In this document: positions 46,446-56,882 of the stretch, piece after piece
Layout: every line of letters starts with the position of its first letter
Numbering within the stretch: position 1 is the stretch's first letter
Assembly (NCBI GenBank): GCA_012031975.1
Contig: JAAUSA010000004.1
Location: 1 to 62,633 of the forward strand
Length of the DNA: 62,633 bases
DNA from: Alkalinema sp. RU_4_3
GTDB lineage: Bacteria; Cyanobacteriota; Cyanobacteriia; Leptolyngbyales; Leptolyngbyaceae
Reading direction: 5' to 3'
Made by a program: the position numbers and the translations under genes
The notes under the pieces: generated by a model
What the model was told of the DNA's origin: nothing
What the model saw: only the letters and a program-made list of their open reading frames with translations
Database searches by the model: none

Positions 46446-47822
46446 ATGCAGCAATTTCTTTCATGGGGGCTACCCCTTCTCTCGGTCCTAGGATTGACCC
46501 TACCCGTTCAAGCCATGCCAACCGACACTCAAATCGAGGCCATTCTAAAACAGCGCATCGATCGCGAAAAACAAAGCCCCGGCATTGTCGTAGGCATCAT
46601 TGATCCCAACGGCCAACGCATCATTTCCTATGGTACTCTCAGCGCCACCAATGCCGATCGCGTCGATGGCAACACCCTGTTTGAAATTGGCTCCATCACC
46701 AAGGTATTCACGGCCCTCGCCCTGGTGCAACTGTCCGAACAGAAGGTGCTGAATCTTGACGATCCGATCGCCAAATTCCTCCCTCCCACCGTCAAGGCCC
46801 CCGAATTCAACGGCAAAGCGATCACCCTTCTAACGCTCGCCACCCATACCTCCAGCCTGCCACGCCTTCCCGACAACCTAGCCCCCGCCGATGATCAAAA
46901 CCCCTATGCCGACTACACTGTAGATCAGCTATACAGCTTCCTATCGAGTTACAAGCTCCCCCGTGAAATTGGCACGAAATACGAATATTCCAACCTTGGG
47001 GCTGGATTGCTCGGCCATCTACTTAGCAGCAAAGTCGGCCTAGACTACGAAACCCTCATTGCCAACCAAATCACCCAGCCCCTAAGGATGCAAGACACCC
47101 GCATCCGCCTTACCCCGGACCAAACCCGCCGATTTGCCACAGGGCACGATCAACGCAATCGCGCCGTGCCCCACTGGGATCTGCCCAGCCTCGCGGGGGC
47201 CGGAGCCCTACGATCGAGCGCCAACGACCTGCTCAAATTCCTGGCCGCCAACCTGGATTTGCAACCTTCCCCCATTAATGCCAGTCTGCAAAAGACCCAT
47301 GCCCTGCAACAGCACACAGACAGTCCGAAGAGGGCGATCGCCCTGGGCTGGCATCTGCGCACAGAAAAAGGCCCCGAGATTATCTTCCATAATGGCGGCA
47401 CAGGTGGGTTTCGCAGTTTTATCGGCTTTTCAAACAAACAGCGCCTCGGGGTTGTGGTCCTGGGGAATTCCGAGAGTGATGTGAGCGATCTAGGGTTCCA
47501 TCTATTAGATAGCCGCAGTCCTCTTGCCAAGTATCAGCCCCCCAAAGCTGCGATCGCCATCGATCCCAAGGTACTCGCGACCTATGTTGGAAACTATGAA
47601 CTAACCCCCGAGTTCAGCATCGCCATCACCCAGGACCAGGACCGTCTCTACCTCCAAGCCACAGGGCAATCGAAAGTTGAGTTGTTTGCCGAAACCCCAA
47701 CCCATTTCTTTCTCACCGTTGTAGAGGCCAAAATCACCTTTATCAAAGATGACCAGGGGAAGATCGATCGCCTCATCCTGGACCAGAACGGCCAGCGGCT
47801 ACCCGGTAAAAAAAACAAGTGA
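46446..47822 (+). CDS. Serine hydrolase, class C beta-lactamase / DD-peptidase family
   Basis: A 458-aa exported protein. The signal peptide covers residues 1-23 (cut near V-Q-A). The serine beta-lactamase-like triad is complete: S83-I-T-K86 in F-E-I-G-S-I-T-K, Y181-S-N183, and H315-N-G317 in the KTG position. Residues about 370-458 form a C-terminal lipocalin-like DUF3471-type extension. It could be a D-alanyl carboxypeptidase, an esterase or a beta-lactamase; the HNG box, rather than KTG, favours the esterase/peptidase side. It starts 24 nt after the RND relic and appears monocistronic. Confidence 0.9.
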   Translation: MQQFLSWGLPLLSVLGLTLPVQAMPTDTQIEAILKQRIDREKQSPGIVVGIIDPNGQRIISYGTLSATNADRVDGNTLFEIGSITKVFTALALVQLSEQKVLNLDDPIAKFLPPTVKAPEFNGKAITLLTLATHTSSLPRLPDNLAPADDQNPYADYTVDQLYSFLSSYKLPREIGTKYEYSNLGAGLLGHLLSSKVGLDYETLIANQITQPLRMQDTRIRLTPDQTRRFATGHDQRNRAVPHWDLPSLAGAGALRSSANDLLKFLAANLDLQPSPINASLQKTHALQQHTDSPKRAIALGWHLRTEKGPEIIFHNGGTGGFRSFIGFSNKQRLGVVVLGNSESDVSDLGFHLLDSRSPLAKYQPPKAAIAIDPKVLATYVGNYELTPEFSIAITQDQDRLYLQATGQSKVELFAETPTHFFLTVVEAKITFIKDDQGKIDRLILDQNGQRLPGKKNK

Positions 47823-47916
47823 CCCCTGCATAAATCAAACCACCCTGTTCCTATTAATGAAGCACACCTGATTCAACCTGCGAATTCGGTGCTACTCAAT
47901 AATTTGGAGCTTCCCG

Positions 47917-48804
47917 ATGAAAATTCTCACTGCAATTAAAGCGGCCTTTCTGCCCATGTCCGTCTTGGTATTGGCCGCTCAGCCCGTGCGGGCCAACACT
48001 ATTTCGCCGATCGTTGTCAATCCTGATATCCTGCGTCCGATCGATCCAGCGATCAGCCTCGTCGTTCCGCAATTTACCTGTGCCCCGCACCTGGAAACCT
48101 TCGTGGTCAAACCCTTAGACCAGCGGCCTGGCACGGGGATTCGCTGTGTCAAATTCAGCGAGGGACAACCCGGTGGTGCGCGCGTTCCCAAACTGGCCTG
48201 GTATGGTGAAGGCAACTGGTATGGCCAAACCTATCGCCACGTGGGCCATGCCTTTTACGAAAACACCTCTCTAGTGGGTGCCGCCGCCGATTTCAAAGAG
48301 CAAATTCACAATAACTTCCCCTACGGCACCCTCAAAGTTGATATCGTCAACCCTGACACCATTCAGGTGACCGGGGCTTGGAACGAGGTTTGGTATCGGG
48401 TGCGATCGGTGGCCTATAGACCGCTGCCCCGTCCGACTAGCTGTGGGCAATTCTTCAATGAGTATAAGGTGGAAGATCGTATTTCGCCGATCGCCGGTGG
48501 TCGCAAGGGCGATGGAATGCGCTGCGTTTTGACCAAGGAACATATCCCTGCCGACTTAAATAGTCCGCGTCTACCCCTTGCCCCCGGTGTCACCACCTGG
48601 TTTGGCAATGGCTACTGGGGCGTCCCCCAAAACACCTATTCCCACCTGGGGACCTATTCCTACAATGGCTACGGCGCGGGCGATATCTGCGCCAATCCCT
48701 TGGGTCCCATCTGTAATAATTTCGGCTGGGGTTCCCTGCGCCTTACGCCGACGGTGAGCGGGTATCAGGTGAACGGGGCCTGGCGGGAAAATTGGCTGCG
48801 ATAG
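47917..48804 (+). CDS. Secreted protein with a duplicated unrecognised domain
   Basis: A 295-aa protein with a signal peptide (cut near V-R-A at 26). Two copies of one domain follow. Copy 1 (C55 to about W159): G-T-G-I-R-C-V, W-Y-G-E-G-N-W-Y-G, T-Y-R-H-V-G, Y-G-T-L-K-V, V-T-G-A-W-N-E-V-W. Copy 2 (C176 to about W293): G-D-G-M-R-C-V, W-F-G-N-G-Y-W-G, T-Y-S-H-L-G, W-G-S-L-R-L, V-N-G-A-W-R-E-N-W. Each copy has two Cys likely to pair. I do not recognise the family. The aromatic, Gly-rich faces suggest a sugar- or peptide-binding fold in the periplasm. It is flanked by a serine hydrolase and a beta-helix protein. Confidence 0.72.
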   Translation: MKILTAIKAAFLPMSVLVLAAQPVRANTISPIVVNPDILRPIDPAISLVVPQFTCAPHLETFVVKPLDQRPGTGIRCVKFSEGQPGGARVPKLAWYGEGNWYGQTYRHVGHAFYENTSLVGAAADFKEQIHNNFPYGTLKVDIVNPDTIQVTGAWNEVWYRVRSVAYRPLPRPTSCGQFFNEYKVEDRISPIAGGRKGDGMRCVLTKEHIPADLNSPRLPLAPGVTTWFGNGYWGVPQNTYSHLGTYSYNGYGAGDICANPLGPICNNFGWGSLRLTPTVSGYQVNGAWRENWLR

Positions 48805-48850
48805 GAGATTTATATCGGGCAATCTGGAGCTGGCTCTAGGTTGCCCCGTA

Positions 48851-49598
48851 TTGAGGCGTGTCATCGTAAATGGTGATCTGATGACCCGTGGCAAACTTCA
48901 GTGCAAACAAACGGGGTGGGTCAATGGTAATAATGGCATTTGCCTGCGGAGTCGGAGTCGTGGTGTCATCAGTGATTGTGATATTTTTGGCAATGGGTGG
49001 CCGAATGTGGCGATTACTAGCGATGTGAATGCGGAGATTTTCAGGTCTCGGATCCATGAGGGTCTGATGGAGGGTATTAAGGTGGCTGAGGGCAGTCGGG
49101 TCAAGGTTGTGGATTCGACGATCGAGCAGCATAATGACAAGGCCGTTTGGGTGGGACAGAATTGTCATGTCAGTTTGCATCAATGCCGGATTTTGGATAA
49201 TACCAATGCTGGGATGTGGATTGAGCCGACGGGGCATGGGGTGCTGGAGCAGAGTTGCTTTGAGGATAATGGTTATGGGGGAGAGTTGGCGGCGATCGAG
49301 ATTCAGGGAAAGGCGGTTATTCGGCGTTGTCGCATTCGGCGAAATTATATGGGGATTCGGAGTGTGGGTTCGGTGATTGTGAAGCTGTTGAATGTTAGTG
49401 GTAATGCTAATGGGGCTTTTGTGTTGGTGCATAAGGGCGCGGTTGGAGCGGCAGAGAGAGGATTTGGAGAGTCAGCTTGAGCAGGTCCGTAGGCGAGAGC
49501 CCATGGTGGTGTCACCCGTTGTGTCGCAACCGAGTGTGACGACGCAGACTGAATCAACGACGACTAAGAAGCCGCCGATCGATTCTGTTGGAAGATAA
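48851..49598 (+). CDS. Right-handed beta-helix protein with C-terminal coiled coil (one extra base; possibly 5' truncated)
   Basis: About 248 aa after repair. It has repeated rungs such as G-V-I-S-D-C-D-I-F-G-N-G, A-E-I-F-R-S-R-I-H-E, V-K-V-V-D-S-T-I-E-Q-H-N-D-K-A-V-W-V, and A-V-I-R-R-C-R-I-R-R-N, typical of parallel beta-helix (pectate-lyase-like) proteins. Frame changes near 49430-49440, where one G appears extra; the restored frame continues as R-L-E-R-Q-R-E-D-L-E-S-Q-L-E-Q-V-R-R (coiled coil) and a Ser/Thr-rich tail. No ATG is found at the 5' end, only TTG, and no signal peptide, so the 5' part may be lost. An intracellular beta-helix signalling module is also possible. Confidence 0.6.
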
Positions 49599-49619
49599 GC
49601 CTGGCAGCTTGAATTTTAT

Positions 49620-49659
49620 GTGCTATAGTACATGAAAATAGCTTTATGTGCTATAGCAC
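49620..49659 (+). promoter_or_regulatory. Paired palindromic operator upstream of hipB
   Basis: GTGCTATAGCAC (49648-49659) is a perfect 12-bp palindrome, and GTGCTATAGTAC (49620-49631) differs from it at one position. They are 28 bp apart centre to centre, inside a TTTATGTGCTATAG direct repeat, and 17 nt before the hipB ATG. This fits autoregulation by HipB dimers, which bind repeated palindromes. Confidence 0.72.
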
Positions 49660-49675
49660 GTAGCAGTGAAGTCCT

Positions 49676-49918
49676 ATGCTAGTCACTTCTCCCCATCAAC
49701 TCGCCATTACAGTTCGAAATCAGCGTAAGCAGATGCAGATCAGTCAGGCAGATGTAGCCGATCGCGTTGGCTTGCGTCAGGAAACTATTTCTGCCTTTGA
49801 AAATAAAGCCGATCGCACCAAGCTGGATACACTCTTTCGCATTCTCGCGGCGTTGAACTTAGAAATTCATGTCGTACCACAGGGCACTAAGGTTTCAGGG
49901 TGGGACAAAGAATGGTGA
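49676..49918 (+). CDS. hipB: HipB-like XRE family antitoxin/repressor
   Basis: An 80-aa HTH protein with V-R-N-Q-R-K-Q-M-Q-I-S-Q-A-D-V-A-D-R-V-G-L-R-Q-E-T-I-S-A-F-E-N, the standard XRE fold; TLFRILAALNLEIHVVPQ then forms the strand used in HipB dimers. It binds operator palindromes and would normally bind HipA. The stop overlaps the ATG of hipA (TGATG). As hipA is truncated, HipB may persist as a lone autorepressor. Confidence 0.88.
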   Translation: MLVTSPHQLAITVRNQRKQMQISQADVADRVGLRQETISAFENKADRTKLDTLFRILAALNLEIHVVPQGTKVSGWDKEW

Positions 49919-50670
49919 TGTCAAATTCAATTACCTGTCTCAATGTTTTGATGAATGGATTGTTGGTTGGGCAACTCACAAAGCAATCAACGGGTGCAAT
50001 GACCTTTCAATACGAGTATACATGGCTCAACACCCCAGGAAACCGTCCTATTTCTCTGTCACTGCCACTACAACAAGATGTATACCAGGGCGATCGGGTT
50101 TATAACTTCTTCGATAACCTATTGCCAGATAGCGATCGGACCCGTGCCAAAATCCAAGCTCGTTTTCAAATTCCCAGTCGTCAACCCTTTGATCTGCTTG
50201 CGGCAATTGGTGGAGATTGTGTAGGAGCCATTCAGCTTTGTCCCGTTGGAACAATGCCAAACTCGATCGAAGGGATTCAAGCAGAACCCCTTTCCACGGA
50301 TGAGATTGCCGCCATGTTGAGCGGAGATGATCATTCACCTTTAGGTATGGTTGAATCAACCAATGAGTTTCGCATTTCGATCGCAGGGGCTCAAGAAAAA
50401 ACGGCACTCCTCTGGCATCAAAACCAATGGTGCCGACCTTTAGGCACAACCCCGACCAGCCATATCTTCAAGCTCCCGATCGGGTTGTTGTCGAATAACA
50501 ATATTGATCTGAGGGAAAGTTGTGAAAATGAATGGCTTTGCCTAGAAATATGGCTTTGCCTAGAAATTGCTAAAGCCTTTGGATTGCCGACTGCCAATGC
50601 TGAGATCCAATGTCATGGGGTGGGCGATTGCATTCTCCTGGACGTAGATTATGCGATCGGCATTGCATAA
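49918..50670 (+). pseudogene. hipA: Truncated HipA toxin gene
   Basis: The first 250 aa of a HipA kinase of about 430 aa. Present are the N-terminal subdomain (P-L-S-L-type P-I-S-L-S-L-P-L-Q, F-F-D-N-L-L-P-D-S, R-Q-P-F-D-L-L) and the F-R-I-S-I-A-G-A-Q-E-K-T-A-L-L loop with the equivalent of autophosphorylated Ser150. The frame ends soon after L-D-V-D-Y, so the catalytic and magnesium-binding Asp residues of the second half are gone. An 18-bp tandem duplication (50533-50550 and 50551-50568, 17 of 18 identical) adds a second W-L-C-L-E-I. It cannot be an active kinase, but could still bind HipB. A GCGGGATA-bearing repeat starts at the truncation point. Confidence 0.85.
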
Positions 50671-50677
50671 CCCATAT

Positions 50678-50724
50678 ATGCGGGATATTGGGGCGATCGC
50701 ATGGATTGAACATGCGGGATATTG
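50678..50724. repeat. Two copies of ATGCGGGATATTG
   Basis: Identical 13-mers at 50678-50690 and 50712-50724, separated by a HIP1 site. The GCGGGATA core is shared with the hairpin repeat at 51122-51140. The 5' copy lies just where hipA is cut. The 150 bp to 50820 hold nothing else I can support. Confidence 0.5.
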
Positions 50725-50820
50725 ACGGTGGTTGCATAACGCACGGGCGAAGCATCGGGGCATGGATCTACTGTGGGGAGATGGGGGCAATCTGCCCGAC
50801 GCTTCGCCCCTACGATCCTG

Positions 50821-51056
50821 GTACCTCAATCAATACGCGCACCTCATCCCCAACCGCTCAAAATCTCGCACATTAAACGTCAAAATGCGATCGGCAGCCC
50901 CAACGATCGCGCCCGACCAAATCAAAGCATCAAGACTAATGCCTGAAACTCCTTCCCCTTAGCCCGTTCAATCCATGGACGACAAACACTATGCATCTCA
51001 TGGTTTTCCAGCAAACCCGCCACAATCACATTTGTGTCAAAGCAAATCCTCACCAT
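50821..51056 (-). pseudogene. PIN-domain (VapC-like) toxin pseudogene
   Basis: The minus strand opens M-V-R-I-C-F-D-T-N-V-I-V-A-G-L-L, the first acidic motif of PIN nucleases. After about 38 codons the frame breaks; a second frame gives L-D-A-L-I-W-S-G-A-I-V-G-A-A-D-R-I-L-T-F-N-V-R-D-F, the last PIN motif. The middle (about 50 codons) is missing and a further shift precedes the end. The toxin is dead; no antitoxin gene is seen beside it. Confidence 0.7.
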
Positions 51057-51062
51057 CCAGCG

Positions 51063-51099
51063 AAACCCCCGATCGCATTTGATTCGCGATCGGGGGTTT
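51063..51099 (-). terminator. Intrinsic terminator downstream of chlN
   Basis: A perfect 14-bp stem AAACCCCCGATCGC / GCGATCGGGGGTTT with a 9-nt loop, ending in T on both strands. It lies 55 nt past the chlN stop and just before the PIN relic, so it should end the chlLN transcript. Confidence 0.75.
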
Positions 51100-51121
51100 T
51101 GCTATGGGTGGGATGGATAGC

Positions 51122-51140
51122 GGGTGCGGGATACGCACCC
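51122..51140. repeat. Small hairpin repeat GGGTGCGGGATACGCACCC
   Basis: A 7-bp perfect stem and GGATA loop. A copy in the opposite orientation lies at 57959-57977, with one base pair changed from T-A to C-G on both sides of the stem. It sits between the chlN stop and its terminator. Confidence 0.7.
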
Positions 51141-51153
51141 CTACCAGAGGGTT

Positions 51154-52630
<1,477 letters not shown>

Positions 52631-52637
52631 TCTTTAT

Positions 52638-53486
52638 TTACACAGGGGCCAATTCAGGCGTTGCACCCGTGGGAGGCCGCAGATAGAAATCAGACAGCAG
52701 GGCGAAGAGATCGCGATCGCTAGCATCCTGGGGCACCACGCCCTCGGGCAGCGCCAAAATCTGGTCGGCAATGTTCAGGTAGTAGTCGCAGACAGGCAAC
52801 AGCGAAGGATCGGTCTCCGCCATTTCAAACAGCGTCTTCCCCTTCACCCGCGAAACGCGAATATCCTCGATCAAAGGCAGTACTTCTAGCACAGGCATCG
52901 GCACGGCTTCGACGTACTTGTCGATCAAATCCCGCTTCGAGGTGCGGTTGCCGATCAAGCCTGCCAGTCTGAGCGAGTGGGTCCGGGCCTTCTCACGGAC
53001 CGAAGCTGCGATCCGGTTGGCCGCAAACAGCGCGTCAAAACCGTTATCCGTCACAATCAAACAGTAGTCTGCATAGTTCAGGGGAGCCGCAAACCCACCG
53101 CAGACCACATCCCCCAGGACATCAAACAAAATCACATCGTACTCATCGAAGGCATTCAGTTCCTTGAGCAGCTTCACCGTCTCGCCCACCACATAGCCAC
53201 CGCAGCCCGCGCCCGCTGGAGGACCACCTGCTTCTACACAGTCCACGCCGCCGTAACCCTTGTGGATCACATCCTCAGGCCAGACATCTTCGTAGTGGAA
53301 ATCCTTACTTTGCAGTGTGTCAATGATCGTCGGGATCAGGAAGCCAGTTAGTGTAAAGGTACTATCATGCTTCGGATCGCAACCAATCTGCAACACCTTC
53401 TTCCCGCGCTTTGCCAGGGCCACGGAAATATTACAACTGGTGGTGGACTTACCAATCCCACCTTTGCCATAAACTGCAAGTCTCAT
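52638..53486 (-). CDS. chlL: Light-independent protochlorophyllide reductase iron-sulfur ATP-binding protein
   Basis: ChlL is the NifH-like electron donor to ChlN-ChlB, working as an ATP-driven homodimer bridged by a 4Fe-4S cluster. The 282-aa protein has the P-loop [10 protein letters not shown] (8-17), switch region [11 protein letters not shown], and cluster ligands Cys95 and Cys129. Length and sequence are standard for the family. It precedes chlN on one transcript. The enzyme is oxygen-sensitive, so expression in the dark or at low oxygen is expected. Confidence 0.97.
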   Translation of the reverse strand: MRLAVYGKGGIGKSTTSCNISVALAKRGKKVLQIGCDPKHDSTFTLTGFLIPTIIDTLQSKDFHYEDVWPEDVIHKGYGGVDCVEAGGPPAGAGCGGYVVGETVKLLKELNAFDEYDVILFDVLGDVVCGGFAAPLNYADYCLIVTDNGFDALFAANRIAASVREKARTHSLRLAGLIGNRTSKRDLIDKYVEAVPMPVLEVLPLIEDIRVSRVKGKTLFEMAETDPSLLPVCDYYLNIADQILALPEGVVPQDASDRDLFALLSDFYLRPPTGATPELAPV

Positions 53487-53883
53487 ATCAAAAATTTCCT
53501 TCTGTAGCGATTGGGCCGGAATTAAAACGGACAGGAGGGAAGAAGTTCCCCGCGCGATGACCTTAGAAGTGACCTAGGACTCAGGCGTCATCTCCACCCA
53601 TGTTCACTCGATTCGCCTTTCTCTTGGTGAACCCGCAACAAACCGCAAGGGAACGTAATCATCCGATAGGTTTATCTAACAATCGACTTGCGATCCCCGC
53701 CTCGCCCATTCCCTGAGCCATTGCCCCAAACCCCTATGCTGGGTGGCGATTTGCCGCTGTTGCCGATCGCCCCATTCTGGGCATGCTTGAAGCAACAGGC
53801 GCATCTATACAAAACTTCTTCATTACGTTTCCGACATAAGTCCCATCGCCAATATCTTTACAATCTAAAACATACCGTTCGCC
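53487..53883. other. Divergent intergenic region chlL / CBS-kinase
   Basis: 397 bp with no supportable gene. It should hold the chlL promoter on the left and that of the kinase-like gene on the right. An AT-richer segment (53800-53880) lies ahead of the GTG start. No operator recognised. Confidence 0.45.
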
Positions 53884-55314
53884 GTGCCATCTTCTAAACC
53901 CGCCGCCGCCAAACCCAACCGCACCAAAGTTGCCCGCGCCCTGCCCATGGTTCCCCTCCTCCATGAGGCCGACCAGCGCAACCTGTCCTTAGAGTCCAAG
54001 CTCAAGGATCTGCCACTCTATGAGTTCCAGGTGGCGATCGATCGCACCACAGGCCAAGAGGTGGCCAGCGTATTCGAGCAGCATCCGGGCCTGCCGGGGG
54101 TCGTGCTCAAGGAAGGCGCGCAGTTTGTGGGGATGATTTCGCGATCGCGCCTGCTGGAGTACCTCTTGCGTCCCCACGGTCGGGAGTTGTTTTTAGAACA
54201 GCCCCTAACGGTACTCTACAGCTATGCCCGTACCCATGATTTGGTCTTTCCGGGCCATACGCCGATCTTGACCGCCGCCCAGCAGGCCCTGCGGCGATCG
54301 CCCGAACTCCTTGGCGAACCCATTCTGGTCCAACTGGCCGACGACCAATACCGCCTGCTGAATTTCCACGAACTCAACATCGCCTACTGGCAGCTCCGGG
54401 GCATCGAAACCCAGGTTTGGTACGAGCAGACCCAAATGGCCATGCTGCGCAACACCCGCATGGCGAGTTTGGGCCGATTGGTGGACGGGGTTTCCCACGA
54501 GATACTCGATCCGGTGAGTTTCATCTGGGGTAACCTCAGCCACCTAAAGGACTACACCCGCGACATCCTCCAGCTCGTGGCCCTCTACGAAAAGCACCTG
54601 GCGGGCGCGAAACCTGAGGAAATCCAGCTCTACGAAGACGACATCGAAATCGACTATCTGCGCGAAGACATACCCTCGACCCTCGACAGCGTGAAGACTG
54701 GGGCCGATCGCCTCTCAAAACTCGCCACCAGCCTACAAAACTTCTGCCACATCGACGAGGTCTACCCCAAGCCCGCCAATGTCCATGACTGCCTCGAAGG
54801 GGTTTTACTCCTGCTCAAGAGTCGCCTGAGCAGCGACATTGACATCCAGAAGTACTATGGCCACCTGCCGCCCGTGCCCTGTTTTATCGGCCAACTCAGC
54901 CAGGTCTTCATGAATATCCTGACCGAGAGCCTCAATACCCTGCTAACCCGCGCGGCCAGCGATCGCGTCAACCATGAAATGCCCAGTCCCATGGGCACCA
55001 TCCCCACGACTCCGGCCAAACCCGCCATCGTGATCCAGACCGAAGCCTGCTCCCTCGACGGCAGTGGTAATCGCTGGATCTCCGTGCGAATTGCCCACAA
55101 TGCTCCAGTATGGGATCAGGATCTAGAGGCCGAGATCGCCGATCGCATGGCCACCCACAAGCCCTTCACCCAGGAGACCAGTCTGACCAGCAGCTACCGG
55201 ATCATCACCGGCAAGCATCGCGGCAAATTCCGGGTCCGGGCCGCTGAAAGTCCTGAGCTGCTGTTGGAGCATGGGATGACGAGTGCGATCGAGATCTTTA
55301 TCCCGATGAGCTAG
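53884..55314 (+). CDS. CBS-domain histidine-kinase-like protein with degenerate ATP-binding motif
   Basis: A 476-aa protein starting at GTG. Residues about 45-165 resemble a CBS pair (V-F-E-Q-H-P-G-L-P-G-V-V-L, F-V-G-M-I-S-R-S-R-L, then E-P-I-L-V-Q-L). The phosphoacceptor segment is M-A-S-L-G-R-L-V-D-G-V-S-H-E-I-L-D-P with H205 kept. In the ATPase domain the N box keeps Asn (F-M-N-I-L), but the G1 box reads V-R-I-A-H-N-A-P-V-W, where D-N-G-P-G would be expected: the adenine-binding Asp and a key Gly are replaced. It may be a pseudokinase or a divergent kinase. It is divergent from chlL. The signal could be an adenylate nucleotide bound by the CBS pair (inference). Confidence 0.78.
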   Translation: MPSSKPAAAKPNRTKVARALPMVPLLHEADQRNLSLESKLKDLPLYEFQVAIDRTTGQEVASVFEQHPGLPGVVLKEGAQFVGMISRSRLLEYLLRPHGRELFLEQPLTVLYSYARTHDLVFPGHTPILTAAQQALRRSPELLGEPILVQLADDQYRLLNFHELNIAYWQLRGIETQVWYEQTQMAMLRNTRMASLGRLVDGVSHEILDPVSFIWGNLSHLKDYTRDILQLVALYEKHLAGAKPEEIQLYEDDIEIDYLREDIPSTLDSVKTGADRLSKLATSLQNFCHIDEVYPKPANVHDCLEGVLLLLKSRLSSDIDIQKYYGHLPPVPCFIGQLSQVFMNILTESLNTLLTRAASDRVNHEMPSPMGTIPTTPAKPAIVIQTEACSLDGSGNRWISVRIAHNAPVWDQDLEAEIADRMATHKPFTQETSLTSSYRIITGKHRGKFRVRAAESPELLLEHGMTSAIEIFIPMS

Positions 55315-56682
55315 CGATCGACCAAGGATTCCAAGGCCACCGCCAAATCCGCCGTCAGCTCTTCCACCGCCTGCTTCGCCCCCCGGCGATTTTCGCGGTA
55401 CTGGGGATAGCGATCGCTAATATTCATCGGCTTGCCGATCGTAATCTTGGCCTTCTGACTGCCAAACTTAGGCCGATCGAAGGGACTGCGTCCCCCCTGA
55501 ATCCGACTCATGGCATCCCAGATCAGCAGCAGATTTTCGGAAAAGCGATCGGCGGTCAGCTTCTCCCGCACATAGCTGCCCGTGACGGCACTGAAACTTT
55601 CGACTAGACGCACATGCCAGAGGTAGGCATCGGCCTCCTGGGCGGCGCGATCGGCCAGACTGCGTTCCGTCAGGGAGAGCGTTTTGAGGTCTAGGTTCTC
55701 GGGGTACATGATGTCCCAGGCGCATTGCTCTAGGCGACGGCAGCGATCGATCCGATTGCCCTTGGGCTGGACCTTGAAATGGGTCTCGGCGACTGTGAGG
55801 GCCGTTTCGAGGAGGCGTTCGAGGCGTTTGGCCAGGCGTTGGTTGGGGTCGGTGAGGTCTTCGTCCAGGGGCGGTAGGGTGATGGGGTGGGATCGCTGAT
55901 AGTGGGTTTCCATCAGGTCCATGAGGCGCAGGCTGAGTTTGTAGAGGCGATCGTACATGGCCGTCTGGGGTGGTGCCGCTGCCGCTGAGACCAGATTCGG
56001 CCTCCAGCTCCGCCAATTGCTGATGCATGGCGGGCCAAGGCGACTCCAGGTAGCTAAACTGCACCCCCATGGGCACCAGCCAGACCTGCTCGTCCCGCCC
56101 TGCCTTTTCTAGATCCTCCGCACACCAAAAGCCAAGCTGGGCCATGCCGGGTTCCAGGGGACCAATAATCTCGTTATGGCCGTTGGTGGCGCCCTCTGGG
56201 GCCGCGATCATCGGGAACAACCCATTCACGGTCAGTTCGCGGGCCGATCGCAAGCCTGCCCGATCGACCTTGCCCCGCAGAATCGAGGTGCCGCCCATGC
56301 GGGCGTAGAGCCAGGCCATGAAGTCTCCGGCCCAGAGGGGAATGCCGCGATCGTACATAAAATGCACATGGATCGGGTTGTGGAGTTTGAACCCCTGGCT
56401 TTTCGCCGCCTTGGGGAGGTAGCGCGATAGCATGTAGCCGATGGCGATCGGGTCACTGACGCTGGGATGGCGGAAGGCCAGCAGCAGGCGGATTTTTTTA
56501 TTCTCGAAGGCCTTGTAGAGTTGGGCCAGTTCTTCTAAATTGTGGGGTTCCACCTGGCGCACGGGTGTACGGTAGCGCATCCAAATGGGCAACAGACGAT
56601 AGACCCAGCGGACCACCCTGGGCTGATAGTTCGGCGGAATAAAGGTCAGTGGTGGCTGAGCTTGATGGGTTGGACGGCTCAC
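55311..56682 (-). CDS. Acyltransferase-like (PlsC/LPLAT) protein (one extra base)
   Basis: About 456 aa after repair. The N-terminal half shows the glycerolipid acyltransferase box H-P-S-V-S-D (H-x4-D) in L-A-F-R-H-P-S-V-S-D-P, and the second motif A-P-E-G-A-T-N-G, the usual acceptor-binding site. The C-terminal half (E-T-H-Y-Q-R, Y-P-E-N-L-D-L-K-T-L-S-L-T-E-R, F-S-A-V-T-G-S-Y-V) is a helical domain found in cyanobacterial members. Frame is lost in a run of four C on this strand (plus 55967-55970); with three it reads through. It probably acylates a glycerol phosphate or related lipid at the membrane. Its stop overlaps that of the convergent kinase-like gene by 4 nt. Confidence 0.83.
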
Positions 56683-56882
56683 GATGGGGCGACTCCCGGA
56701 ACTGATGACATGGACTGAATTGGATTGGTTTCTAACCTAGCAAGCACCTTGTGCCTCATTCATGCCCCAAGGTCAGTTTCCAAAGCGGCAGCGATTCCCA
56801 GGCTAACAAGCCGCCCCTTACCCTGGCAACAGCACCTAGATGGTATCAAGAAACCACCGCCTAGCCCCCTAATTTCCACAGA

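Noticed and set aside
48836-49432. A 198-codon minus-strand frame opposite the beta-helix gene
   Set aside because: The plus strand shows clear beta-helix rungs; the minus frame is Thr/Ile/Pro-rich without pattern.
50610-50876. An 88-codon plus frame after hipA
   Set aside because: It is made of repeat sequence and the antisense of the PIN relic.
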